NCBI RefSeq assembly: GCF_045679555.1
Contig: NC_092115.1
Location: 37,921,728-37,985,727 of the forward strand
DNA: 64,000 nt
Reading direction: 5' to 3'
From: Salvelinus alpinus
Lineage: Eukaryota; Chordata; Actinopteri; Salmoniformes; Salmonidae
The position numbers and the translations under genes are program-made. How positions within the stretch are numbered: the first letter of the stretch is position 1; each line of letters starts with the position of its first letter. Below are positions 30,563 to 60,589 of this stretch, piece after piece. The notes beneath the pieces were generated by a model. The model made no database searches, was not told the DNA's origin, and saw nothing but the letters and a program-made list of their open reading frames with translations.

Positions 30563-30602
30563 GTAAGTGGATACTACTCCAAAGTAGAAGCTAAGCATAT
30601 CA

Positions 30603-32709
30603 AATCAAATCAAGTTTATTTTATATAGCCCTTCGTACATCAGCTGATATCTCAAAGTGCTGTACAGAAACCCAGCCTAAAACCCCAAACAGCAAGCAAT
30701 GCAGGTGTAGAAGCACGGTGGCTAGGAAAAACTCCCTAGAAAGGCCAAAACCTAGGAAGAAACCTAGAGAGGAACCAGGCTATGAGGGGTGGCCAGTCCT
30801 CTTCTGGCTGTGCCGGGTGGAGATTATAACAGAACTATGCCAAGATGTTCAAAATATTCATAAGTGACAAGCATGGTCAAATAATAATCAGGAATAATTT
30901 TCAGTTGGCTTTTCATAGCCGATCATTAAGAGTTGAAAATAGCAGGTCTGGGACAGGTGGCGGTTCCATAACCGCAGGCAGAACAGTTGAAACTGGAATA
31001 GCAGCAAGGCCAGGTGGACTGGGGACAGCAAGGAGTCATCATGCCTGGTAGTCCTGACGTATGGTCCTAGGGCTCAGGTCCTCCGAGAGAGAGAAAGAAA
31101 GAGAGAATTAGAGAGAGCCAAGATTTTCAAAATGTTCATAAATGACAAGCATGGTCAAATAATAATCAGGAATAAATATCAGTTGGCTTTTCATAGCCGA
31201 TCATTAAGAGTTGAAAACAGCAGGTCTGGGACAGGTAGGGGTTCCAGAACCGCAGGCAGAACAGCTGAAACTGGAATAGCAGCAAGGCCAGGCGGACTGG
31301 GGACAGCAAGGAGTCATCATGCCCGGTTTGCCGTGACGTATGGTCCTAGGGCTCAGGTTCTCCGAGAGAGAGAAAGAAAGAGAGAACGAGAGAATTAGAG
31401 AGAGCATACTTAAATTCACACAGGATACTGGATAAGATAGGAGAAGTACTCCAGGTATAACCAACTGACCCTAGCCCCCCGACACATGAACTACTGCAGC
31501 ATAAATACTGGAGGCTGAGACAGGAGGGGTCAGGAGACACTGTGGCCCCATCAGAAGAAACCCCCGGACAGGGCCAAACAGGAAGGATATAACCCCACCC
31601 ACTTTGCCAAAGCACAGACCCCACACCACTAGAGGGATATCTTCAACCACCAACTTTCAATCCTGAGACAAGGCCGAGTATAGCCCACAAAGATCTCCAC
31701 CACAGCACAAACCAAGGGGGGGCGCCAACCCAGACAGGAAGATCACGTCAGTAACTCAACCCACTCAAGTGACGCACCCCTCCCAGGGACGGCATGAAAG
31801 AGCACCAGTAAGCCAGTGACTCAGCCCCTGTAATAGGGTTAGAGGCAGAGAATCCCAGTGGAGAGAGGGGAACCGGCCAGGCAGAGACAGCAAGGGCGGT
31901 TCGTTGCTCCAGAGCCTTTCCGTTCACCTTCACACTCCTGGGCCAGACTACACTCAATCATATGACCTACTGAAGAGATAAGTCTTCAGTAAAGACTTAA
32001 AGGTTGAGACCGAGTCTGCGTCTCTCACATGGGTAGGCAGACCGTTCCATAAAAATGGAGATCTATAGGAGAAAGCCCTGCCTCCCGCTGTTTGCTTAGA
32101 AATTCTAGGGACAATTAGGAGGCCTGCGTCTTGTGACCGTAGCGTACGTATAGGTATGTACGGCAGGACCAACTCGGAAAGATAGGTAGGAGCAAGCCCA
32201 TGTAACGCTTTATAGGTTAACAGTAAAACCTTGAAATCAGCCCTTGCCTTAACAGGAAGCCAGTGTAGGGAAGCTAGCACTGGAGTAATATGATCAAATT
32301 TCTTGGTTCTAGTCAGGATTCTAGCAGCCGTATTTAGCACTAACTGAAGTTTATTTAGTGCTTTATCCGGGTAGCCGGAAAGTAGAGCATTGCAGTAGTC
32401 TAACCTAGAAGTAACAAATGATGGATTAATTTTTCTGCATCAATTTTGGACAGAAAATTTCTGAATTTTGCAATGTTACGTAGATGGAAAAAAGCTGTCC
32501 TTGAAACAGTCTTGATATGTTCGTCAAAAGAGAGATCAGGGTCAAGAGTAACGCCGAGGTCCTTCACAGTTTTATTTGAGACGACTTTACAACCATCAAG
32601 ATTAATTGTCAGATTTAACAGAAGATCTCTTTGTTTCTTGGGACCTAGAACAAGCATCTCTGTTTTGTCCGAGTTTAAAAGTAGGAATGACACGGACATG
32701 CATTGTCCT
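30603..32709 (-). mobile_element. LINE E, 5'-truncated L2/Rex-like retrotransposon
   Basis: The minus-strand 3' UTR (30603-31950; caagtttattttatatagcc near the end) is preceded by the C-terminal part of the polymerase. Part of the UTR is tandemly duplicated with a period of 278 bases (30841-31118 and 31119-31396). The 5' end is cut near 32709. Confidence 0.8.
31954..32699 (-). pseudogene. LINE E reverse transcriptase C-terminal region
   Basis: Reverse-strand frames 32699-32400 ([39 protein letters not shown]) and 32340-31954 ([40 protein letters not shown]) are the thumb and C-terminal end found in L2/CR1-type LINEs. The two frames are separated by a frameshift near 32340-32420. The catalytic box is not included. 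Confidence 0.8.
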
Positions 32710-32747
32710 TATGTGCTTAGCTTCTACTGCGGAGTAGCATCATCCAC

Positions 32748-33154
32748 AAGAGGCTCTGCGGCCCCCTAGCTGTCTGCTCCCCCAATGACTGTAGTAACAA
32801 GCTCATGGCAAATTATGTGGACATTACCGAAAAGTGAGGGAAGAGGTGGAATACTTTGATAACCCTCTTAACAGTTGAAGTGTGCACTTGTAAGGGTTGT
32901 TGGGTTGTGACCTGCTTCACAATGACATTAACGTAAAAGGTCAGAGGTTATGACGGTACCAACAGGGGTCATTTATGCTCCAGGTAGAAGTTGCCCATAG
33001 TCATAGATCTAGGATCAGTTTACCCTCCCCAATCCTTCATTTGACCAATTACCAACAATGCAAAACTGACCTCCGATATGATTGTCTAGGGCAAATTCAA
33101 ACTAGTCTGGGGGTCAAATACTGAAATGACAGTGTCTCAACCTAGTGGACAAAA
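32748..33154. other. No gene recognised
   Basis: Intergenic sequence; 32985-33050 resembles short salmonid repeats (gatctaggatcagtttaccc). Nothing coding is supported. Confidence 0.45.
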
Positions 33155-35110
33155 TAACGACAGCAAATGACAGTGAGTGTGTTACTGTACTCAGATGAAG
33201 AAGATGCTAAGCTACAGGACTGTTTTGCTAGCACAGACTGGAATATGTTCCGGGATTCCTCCGATGGCATTGAGGAGTACACCACATCAGTCATCAATAA
33301 GTGCATTGATGATGTACATACTGTCCCCACAGTGACAGTACGTACATACCCCAACCAGAAGCCATGGATTACAGGCAACATCCGCACATAGCTAAAGGCT
33401 AGAGCTGCCGCTTTCAAGGAGTGGGACTCTAACCTGGAAGCTTATAAGAAATCCCGCTATGCCCTCCGACGAACCATCAAACAGGCAAAGTATCAATACA
33501 GGACTAAGATGGAATCGTACTACACCAGCTCTGACCCTCGTCGGATGTGGCAGGGCTTGCAAACCATTACAGACTACAAAGGGAAGCACAGCTGAGAGCT
33601 TCCAGTGACACGAGCGTACCAGACGAGCTAAACTACTTATATGCTCGCTTCGAGGCAAATAACACTGAAACATGCATTAGAGCACCCGCTGTTCCGGACG
33701 ACTGTGTGATCACGCTCTCCGCAGCCGATGTAAGACCTTTAAACAGGTCAACATTCACAAGACCGCACGGCCAGACAGATTACAAGGACGTGTACTGCGA
33801 GCATGCGATGACCAACTGGCAAGTGTCTTCACTGACATTTTCAAACTCTCCCTGTCCGAGTCTGTAATACCAACATGTTTTAAGCAGACCACCATAGTGC
33901 CTGTGCCTAAGAACACTAAGGTAACCTGCCTAAATGACTACCGACCCGTAGCACTCACGTCTGTAGCCATGAAGTGCCTTGAAAGGTTGGTCATGGCTCA
34001 CATCAACCCCATTGTCCCAGAAACCCTAGACCCACTCCAATTTGCATACCGCCCCAACAGATCCACAGATGATGCATTCTCTATTGCACTCCACACTGCC
34101 CTTTCCCACCTGGACAAAAGGAACACCTATGTGAGAATGCTATTAATTAACGATTGCTCAGAGTTCAACTCCATAGTGCCCTCAAAGCTCATCAATAAGC
34201 TAAGGACCCTGGGACTAAACACCTCCAACTGCAACTGGATCCTGGACTTCCTGACGGGCCGCCCCCAGGTGGTAAGGGTAGGTAACAACACCTCCGCCAC
34301 GCTAATCCTCAACACAGGGGTCTATCAGGGGTGCATGCTCAGTCCCCTCCTGTACTCCCTGTTGACTCATGACTGCACGACTCCAACACCATCATTAAGT
34401 TTGCCGATGACACAACAGGGGTAGGTCTGATCACTGACAACGACGAGACAGCCTATAGGGAGGAGGTCAGAGACCTGGCCGTGTGGTGCCAGGTCAACAA
34501 CCTCTCCCTCAACATGATCAAGACAAAGGAGATGATTGTGGACTACAGGAAAAAGAGGACTGAGCACGCCCCCATTCTCATCGACGTGGCTACAGTGGAG
34601 CAGGTTGAGAGCTTCAAGTTCCTTTGTATCCACATCACCAACAAACTAACATGGTCCAAGCACACCAAGACAGTCGTGAAGAGGGCACGACAAAACCTAT
34701 TCCCCCTCAGGAGACTGAAAAGATTTGGCATGGGTCCTCAGATCGTCAAAAGGTTATACAGTTGCACCATTGAGAGCATCCTGACTGGTTTCATCACTGC
34801 CTGGTATGGCAACTGCTCGGCCACCGACCGCAAGGCACTACAGAGGGTAGTGCGAATGGCCCAGTACATCACTGGGGCCAACCGTCCTGCCATCCAAGAC
34901 CTCTATACCAGGCGGTGTCAGAGGAAGGCCCTAAAAATTGTCAAAGACTCCAGCCACCCTAGTCATAGACTGTTCTCTCTGCTACAGCATGACACGCTGT
35001 CCCGGAGCCCCAAGTCTAGGTCCAAGAGGCTTCTAAACAGCTTCTACCACCAAGCCATGAGACTCCTGAACACCTAATCAAATTGCTGCCCATACTATTT
35101 GCATGATGCT
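33155..35110 (+). mobile_element. LINE F, plus-strand non-LTR retrotransposon, dead
   Basis: The segment begins in the linker after the endonuclease ([20 protein letters not shown]). The polymerase at 33897-34424 has [35 protein letters not shown] and [11 protein letters not shown]. The catalytic box KFADDT is readable at about 34399-34415 but out of frame. The frame 34481-35077 holds the thumb and the C-terminal end (LTWSKHTKTVVKRARQNLFP, ITAWYGNCSATDRKALQRVV). It has at least two frameshifts and several stops, and is 5'-truncated. The clade (Rex1, L2 or CR1) is not assigned. Confidence 0.85.
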
Positions 35111-35140
35111 GCCTCCACCATGCTAGGTTTAACTGAGTGG

Positions 35141-35313
35141 CAAGGTGAAAAATCTATGAATGTGCCCTTGAGTAACGCACTTAACCCTAATGGCTCCAGG
35201 GTTACTGATCATAATGGAGAGTGGGGTCACAGCCAGCCATTATGAACGGTAACCCTGGAGCCATAAGGGTTAAGTGCCTTGCTCAAGGGCACATCCATAG
35301 ATGTTTCACCTTG
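35141..35313. repeat. 65-bp inverted repeat made of two SINE pieces
   Basis: Bases 35141-35205 and 35249-35313 are reverse complements at about 60 of 65 positions (caaggtgaaa...tccagggttac). A further stem lies inside the loop: cataatgg at about 35209-35216 and ccattatg at about 35237-35244. The right arm is continuous with the tRNA-like head at 35314-35395, so the palindrome joins one SINE to an inverted partial copy. Confidence 0.9.
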
Positions 35314-35395
35314 TCGGCTCGGGGAGTCAAACTAGCAACCTCTCAGTTACTGGCCCAATGCTCAAACCGCTAGGCTACCTGCTTAAACCCCATCA
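35215..35395 (-). mobile_element. tRNA-derived SINE with V-type core
   Basis: Read on the minus strand, it starts with a tRNA-like head (caggtagcctagcggtttga; B box near 35325-35340) and continues into a core containing cttgagcaaggcacttaacc, a conserved fish SINE segment. Confidence 0.7.
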
Positions 35396-35507
35396 TCGTT
35401 AACCCCTAGGCTTGTGGGACGATCTGTAATGAGGATCCCCTTAACCTATCACAGGGCAAGATGCAGTCATTACCTTTTGTTAACACCTATCCAATCCTTT
35501 CAGAGAG
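35390..35507. repeat. Second copy of the 29115-29225 sequence
   Basis: The block tcatcgttaacccctaggct...aatcctttcag matches 29115-29225 with about 80 percent identity and one 10-base indel. Both copies are in the same orientation. The class is unknown. Confidence 0.7.
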
Positions 35508-35684
35508 TGGGATATGGAAAAAAAAAAAAAAAAAAACACATTTCTAATTCTCACGTGTGAAATAGAACAAATATTAGTACCCACCAAATTATTACACACA
35601 CACTTCAAAGCGTTCCTCCATCTGGAACAACAAACGTGCACTTTTGTAACAACAAAAGCATTGTCTCAAAGGCTCAATTAAGTG

Positions 35685-35693
<9 letters not shown>

Positions 35694-35742
<49 letters not shown>

Positions 35743-35799
35743 AACACATTGTTCCATCTCTGTTGAAAACATAAAATTGTTAACTACATTACAAGCAGT

Positions 35800-35840
<41 letters not shown>
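35694..35840. repeat. (CA)n and (TG)n microsatellites
   Basis: A CA run at about 35694-35738 and a TG run at about 35797-35840 lie about 60 bases apart in inverted sense, so their transcript could form a hairpin. Confidence 0.9.
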
Positions 35841-35842
<2 letters not shown>

Positions 35843-36469
35843 ACGACCTACCACTCTACAGCCTCTCGTCTCTCAGCTGTGTTTTGTCCAGGGGGTGTGT
35901 GGTCGGGGGTATGCTGTCAGCAGGGACTATCTGCAGATGTGGACTTAGTGATTTGGAGGCTGTTATGTTTGCTGCATTGTGTTGCATTATGGGCTGCTAC
36001 TTTGTGTACTTGTTGGTTGTTAATGTGCAGTTATTCTCACAAATGTACAGCTCATAACACTGACTACAAGGCCTTACACGGACTGCTATAACATGGGAGG
36101 TAATAGTGCATGTGTGTAGTGAGGAGTGAGAGTTGAAGTTTATTTTCCATGTTTAATGAATACTTTTGAAATCATATTTATTCATGTTCTCAGAATAATA
36201 CAGAGTGACTCACCTGAAGTCTCAATCCTTCAGATTCATTCTGAAACTGTGGGCGTACGGTGTCCTCCTGAACCAGAGGGAGGAAGGATTTACACTCGGT
36301 TTCAGTAGGGTCATATAAATCAAAAGGTAAAACAATCTGGTGACATTAAAACACACTCAAATGTTGAAAACACTATCCACTCATTCTGAAAGTGCTTTTA
36401 GTTCTAATTAGGTATTACTACTCATCTCAGTACAATACTTCTTATAGTCATTTTCAGCAAATGAATAGA
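35841..36469. other. No gene recognised
   Basis: No supported frame. On the minus strand 36204-36270 looks a little like an exon ending cttcag|gtgagtc, but nothing supports it further. Confidence 0.4.
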
Positions 36470-36474
36470 CCATG

Positions 36475-36895
36475 TGTCATGTATTTCTAGGAGTGGTGGG
36501 TGTAGAGTCAGGCACAGAGAGCAAACTTCCAAAGAAATGCATTTATTTCGCGTAGTCTAGCCAAACCAACAGGCAATGCCCAAATAACACGTGTCTCCAA
36601 AACAGGGAAGAACACTAAACAAAATAACAAACGAACCGTGGCGCTATACAGAAATGAGTGCTGACAGGCAACTACACATGGACAACTACACACAAATACA
36701 GGTGGGAAAAGGCAACCTAAGTATGGTTCTCAATCAGAGACAACGATAGACAGCTGCCTCTGATTGAGAAACACACCCGGCCAAACACACAGAAATACAA
36801 ATCCTAGAAAAAAGAACATAGAATGCCCACCCAAATCACACCCTGACCAAACCAAAATAGAGACATAAAAAGCTCTCTACGGTCAGGGCGTGACA
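36475..36895 (-). mobile_element. Solo gypsy-like LTR with exact 5-bp target duplication
   Basis: A 421-bp block from tgtcatg to cgtgaca is flanked by ccatg at 36470-36474 and 36896-36900. The start and end resemble the other LTRs of the window (ggagtcaggc...cagggcgtgaca). The internal region was lost by LTR-LTR recombination. Confidence 0.9.
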
Positions 36896-37148
36896 CCATG
36901 CCAAGAGTGTGCAAAGCTGCCATCAAGGCAAAGGGTGGCTACTTTGAAGAATCTCAAATATAAAATATTTTGATTTGTTTAACACTTTTTTTGGTTACTA
37001 CATGATTCCATATGTGTTATTTCATAGTTTTGATGTCTTCACTATTATTCTACAATGTAGAAAAAATTTAAGAAAATAATAAAGAAAGAAAATAAATAAA
37101 GAAAAACCCTTGAATGAATAGGTGTGTCCAAGCTTTTTAGATACTGTA
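36896..37148 (+). mobile_element. 3' end of a Tc1-like transposon
   Basis: The text atgccaagagtgtgcaaagc...ggtgtgtccaagctttt is the C-terminal end of a salmonid Tc1 transposase with its downstream terminal repeat. The upstream four fifths are absent. Confidence 0.7.
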
Positions 37149-39086
37149 GAGATAACGTGATTTGACGTCATTTTATCTGTGGCGAATGACCTTGAGCCTT
37201 CTTGGATGGGCACATCTAATGTAATTCTATGGCAGCACCCAAGGGGCTAGAATTTTAGAGCTCTACCCTTAGACTTGGCGGTGACCTAGTGTCCCCATGA
37301 GTGACAGAACACTGAGCCAATCACGGCGCAACGCTACGTATTTTCTGCTGGCTTGCCTTGCCCAACCATCGCAGAAAGCACTGAGCTAGGCTGAAACGCC
37401 TGCATCTTGAGCTGCCTTACTCAAGAAAACAAAAAAGAGACCATGTTTGTATGCAGCTTTATTAACTGCCCTGAATGACGGGTCACCACTGAACATGGGA
37501 GACAATGACCAAAAATATGGCTTAGTTTTCTTTATTTACTTACCCCACATAGGTTATTTCAAATGATTGTTTGGAAGCTTTTTACGTATTAAACCACTTG
37601 AGTTTTCCCCCTGTCAACAGCATAATTATTCCCTGTATGTAAAGACAGACTTCGCGGCGGGCCAGACAGCGGGCCAGACAGCGGGCCAGACAGCGGAGCG
37701 AGGTGCTCAGTGCGCTATAGGCTTGGCACATAGCAGCGGACGACCAAAGAGCGACACACAAGTGGTTTTGGAAAGAGAAGTAGATCCACCGCAATCAGAT
37801 GCTTTGCGATAGATGGGCCTACCGCAGCTCAAGCATCTGTTTAGGGGTGGTGGGGGTTGGGGATGTGTCAAATGTAGAGGTCTCAAGAGCCAAAAGTGGC
37901 TGTCTAGTAGTAGACACACCTAGGACCACTACACACATCGCAGCCAGGTGAGTAGCTATTTATAAAAAAGGGAGAGGAGTTTCCTTTTAGCAATATTTAA
38001 GATCCATGTTCTTATTTGACTTAATTCTCTATCAACCTTGGTATGAAAATATAACTACACTACTATGGTCTTGAACACTCCCTCCCTCCCATCTACCACC
38101 AGACACATAATATATATCCACTTCACACACACACACTCCTATCTCACCCTTCCCTCTCTCGGGTTCACTCTCTCTGTGTGCCTTAACTGCCTGCATCTCA
38201 TGGGAAACGGGCTGTCGGCCTGAACAGGATGTCAACAAACCCAGGTCAGAGTGCAGTAGCACCGCCGGCCTGGCATCAGATGGTATGTGTAATAATATGT
38301 TTATAGACAGTCACATTATAAGGTGCTGGTGCAGAAATAACAATAAATAGCAGCCTAGCAGAATAGTATTCCTGACACCTGACTCCACTGGCCTCTTGTC
38401 GAGGAGTGTCTAAATTGGGATGAGGCTAATCAAGCACCAACATACAGGTACCAGAGCCACAGGGAGAGAGATAGAAACAACTCTTGCTGCAAAGACTTGA
38501 CTTATTTATTTCAGGATGTGGTACAGAGAGACTGTCTGTCTGGTCATGCAATGTGTTTGGAAGTGGTTTCTGGCTCTATACAATCATTCAACGCGCACAC
38601 CAATGTATCCTGTGGTAGTGTGATTAAGAGGAGCTCTGGTGCCCCCTGGGTAAAGTATTAGATGACCGTTTCAGCTGAAAAGGAAGTTAGCATCGACCAT
38701 CATGACTATGAACATTAGTCAAAAATGATTTAGGCAATGTAAAGTTAAGAAGGAAAGGTAATGAAGATGAAGTGATGCCAATTTTTAAATATGTTTATTG
38801 ACTAGTAGTCAGACTCTCTTCATACGATGTTGAGGCCAACAACATTAGAGTACTTATATTCGGGCTGAAACCTCAACATGCCGGTGTATAATGTTTCAAC
38901 CAACCCACTCCAGGATTCCATACAATTCGCCCGACATTACTCACACTCAGCCAACCATACAAAATAATTTGACCTGCGACAGCGGAACGATTACACCAGT
39001 GTTCCCCATTACCTCCTGTTCACAGCAGTAAGACCAGTCATTTCAGAGACAGATGAGACAGACAAGTACATCATTCAAAGTAGTGG
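37149..39086. other. Intergenic; dispersed repeats, no gene seen
   Basis: 37160-37470 resembles a high-copy salmonid repeat (gaccttgagccttcttggat...). At 37656-37692 a 12-bp unit (gcgggccagaca) is repeated three times. The part 38790-39086 may be 3' UTR of the minus-strand gene if the distal poly(A) signal is used. Confidence 0.45.
38794..38799 (-). terminator. Distal poly(A) signal candidate
   Basis: The minus strand reads AATAAA in ctagtcaataaacatatt, about 690 bases after the stop of the HEPN-dsRBD gene. Confidence 0.4.
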
Positions 39087-39094
39087 ATGGTATT

Positions 39095-39100
39095 TTTATT
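39095..39100 (-). terminator. Proximal poly(A) signal candidate
   Basis: The minus strand reads AATAAA in gataataaaaata, about 390 bases after the stop of the HEPN-dsRBD gene. Confidence 0.45.
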
Positions 39101-39486
39101 ATCAGAGAGGAGCGTTTTCATTTAGTGTTAAAATACTTAGGGAATTATTAAAGATTAAAAAGTACTACACCTGGGGTGCGCACAAGTGCATTCATTATGT
39201 TACTAGACTGTAAAAACTAAAACAGCTGCTAAATGTTGGATAATTTCATATCAGGGCCATAACCAGTGGTTAAAACAGTGCATGCAAAGAGTGAATTATA
39301 TACTATTAAAGCCATACTATTACAGACAGACATCTATCACCAACACCACTAGCACTGACGAAACACAGAGGAAAAGAGGGAAAACTTGGAAGAGAGAGAT
39401 CCAGACTGGGAAATAGAGGACATTTTGTCGTTTCATGCAGGAGCCAAGGGTAAGTAAACTATATTTTATGATTGGTCAGTGGGCCC

Positions 39487-58907
<19,421 letters not shown>

Positions 58908-60589
58908 GGTGAAACAAATGCCGTATCGTTGTGCTGGATAATAATTCCTTCGGTACCACCCGACTCGATCAGTCCCGTACCCGTTGACCTACCTATGCGC
59001 TGGGCTTGACAGGCTGTCTGTAGAGACTGCAGCAGAACTGTCAGGCGCACAGGAACCCGGTTCAACCAATGAGCAGCGTTCTCTCTACCGTCATAACGTG
59101 TACGTAGTTCGATTCCTGTACATGTCTTTTGTGGAAAGTTCTCTCACCTCCAAGATACATATTTAACCCGTTTATACCATATACTTTGCTTCCATTTATT
59201 ACTACAGCAAAACAAACATTCCGATGTACGGCATTGTATTCAAACCAATAATGATAGAAACTTAGCACATTTCAGTGATTGTGCATTTATCGCTTACAGT
59301 TCTGTTCACTATTCAATAACAAAGTGTCTCAATGTGATCTACAGCATAGACATACCTACATCTCAATATAAAGTATTTAACAAATAAAACAAAGTATGGT
59401 CATGTTGGAGAGTTGTTTTTGGGGGACAATCAATTCCCCCCTTATTTCCCCTTCTGGCCCTCCATGATATAAAAAAGGAACAGTTAGGTTCTGTTCAATC
59501 AAAGTGTGGCTGGATTTACAGAGTAAACATAAAACATCTTGTTTTATGTTGTTTTCAAACAGTCGGTCAATAAAACCAAGTTCATATCGATAAAAACATG
59601 CTCGCAAGCAAAATCTGAAACTTTTTCAGACTTTGACCAGATTTCAATAGTTCCCTGGGTTCTACTGTCCTGTCCTTTGGTAGGTCACTACTCAACCCAT
59701 GACCCCTGATCCCTAACCCCGCTCCTGGCATAAAGGCATGATTGGTCAGTACAGTCCATAGACTTAGATTAAATAAAGGTTACATTTAAAAAAAATCTCT
59801 GTTCCCCAGCTGGCATCCCGCAGGTGGTTTTATCCCCACCATTGAATTTTTTGCATTTTCATTCTTGGACATAATAATTTTTTTTAACACTGGGAAATCA
59901 GCTCCAAGTAATTTTAAACTAGGAAATCTGTTCACAATTATTTCCACGCATAATAGCGAGACACGTGATCATATAAAAATGTAAGCAAGGTTTGAAAATA
60001 TGTTTTAATCAAATATTATATATGTTTGGACTTCTTGTGGTCAATTTGCTGTCTACATATTATTTGTAATCATGTTTCGGCTCCCCGACCATCCACTCAA
60101 TACATTTTTTATTTTAAAGGCCCGCGTCTGAATCTAGTTGATGATCCCTTAGACAGACATTGCAATATTGTATCTGTCCCATTATAGACATATGAGAGCA
60201 TGGGCAGTGCCATTGAGGCCATCTCCATTTTCTTCTTCTACTACTTCTATGAGTTGGCAAACAAACTGAGTGCATACGGTCACCTGTAGTCTGGCCGGTA
60301 TACCGTATTTTACTATATACCAGTATTGATGCACGGACCGGTATGGGTTTTTACTTTACCTTCTATAAACAGTATTCGAAGGTTTTGCTTGTTAAATATG
60401 ATACGCCTTGTGTAATGTTAATTTTTATAGTTTACTCCGCTTATTGAGTCATCTTTCTCCGGTCATTGTATGCCGTTTTCCACACAGACCTAGTCCCGCC
60501 CCTTCACTCAAGGAGCGCATTTGTTGAGACACTTGGTCAATGCAGCACAAGCAACAACGAGAATGACTATGATGCTGTTTCCACTTTAC
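58908..60589. other. Upstream flank of the minus-strand gene; no other gene
   Basis: The first 200 bases must hold the 5' UTR and promoter; the plus strand has ccaat at about 59065. No TATA box was identified with confidence. 59765-59800 resembles a SINE tail (aaataaaggttacattt). The rest is AT-rich. Confidence 0.5.

Larger units (their letters stand above)
30567..32747. repeat. Palindrome split by a LINE
   Basis: Bases 30567-30600 (gtggatactactccaaagta + gaagctaagcatat) and 32711-32747 are reverse complements with one 3-base indel and a few mismatches. The arms almost touch LINE E on both sides, so the LINE appears to have inserted at the centre of a hairpin element of about 70 bp. Confidence 0.65.

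Noticed and set aside
36204..36310. Extra minus-strand exon downstream of the HEPN-dsRBD gene
   Set aside because: A donor-like gtgagtc exists, but the gene already has an in-frame stop at 39487-39489 and no acceptor was convincing.
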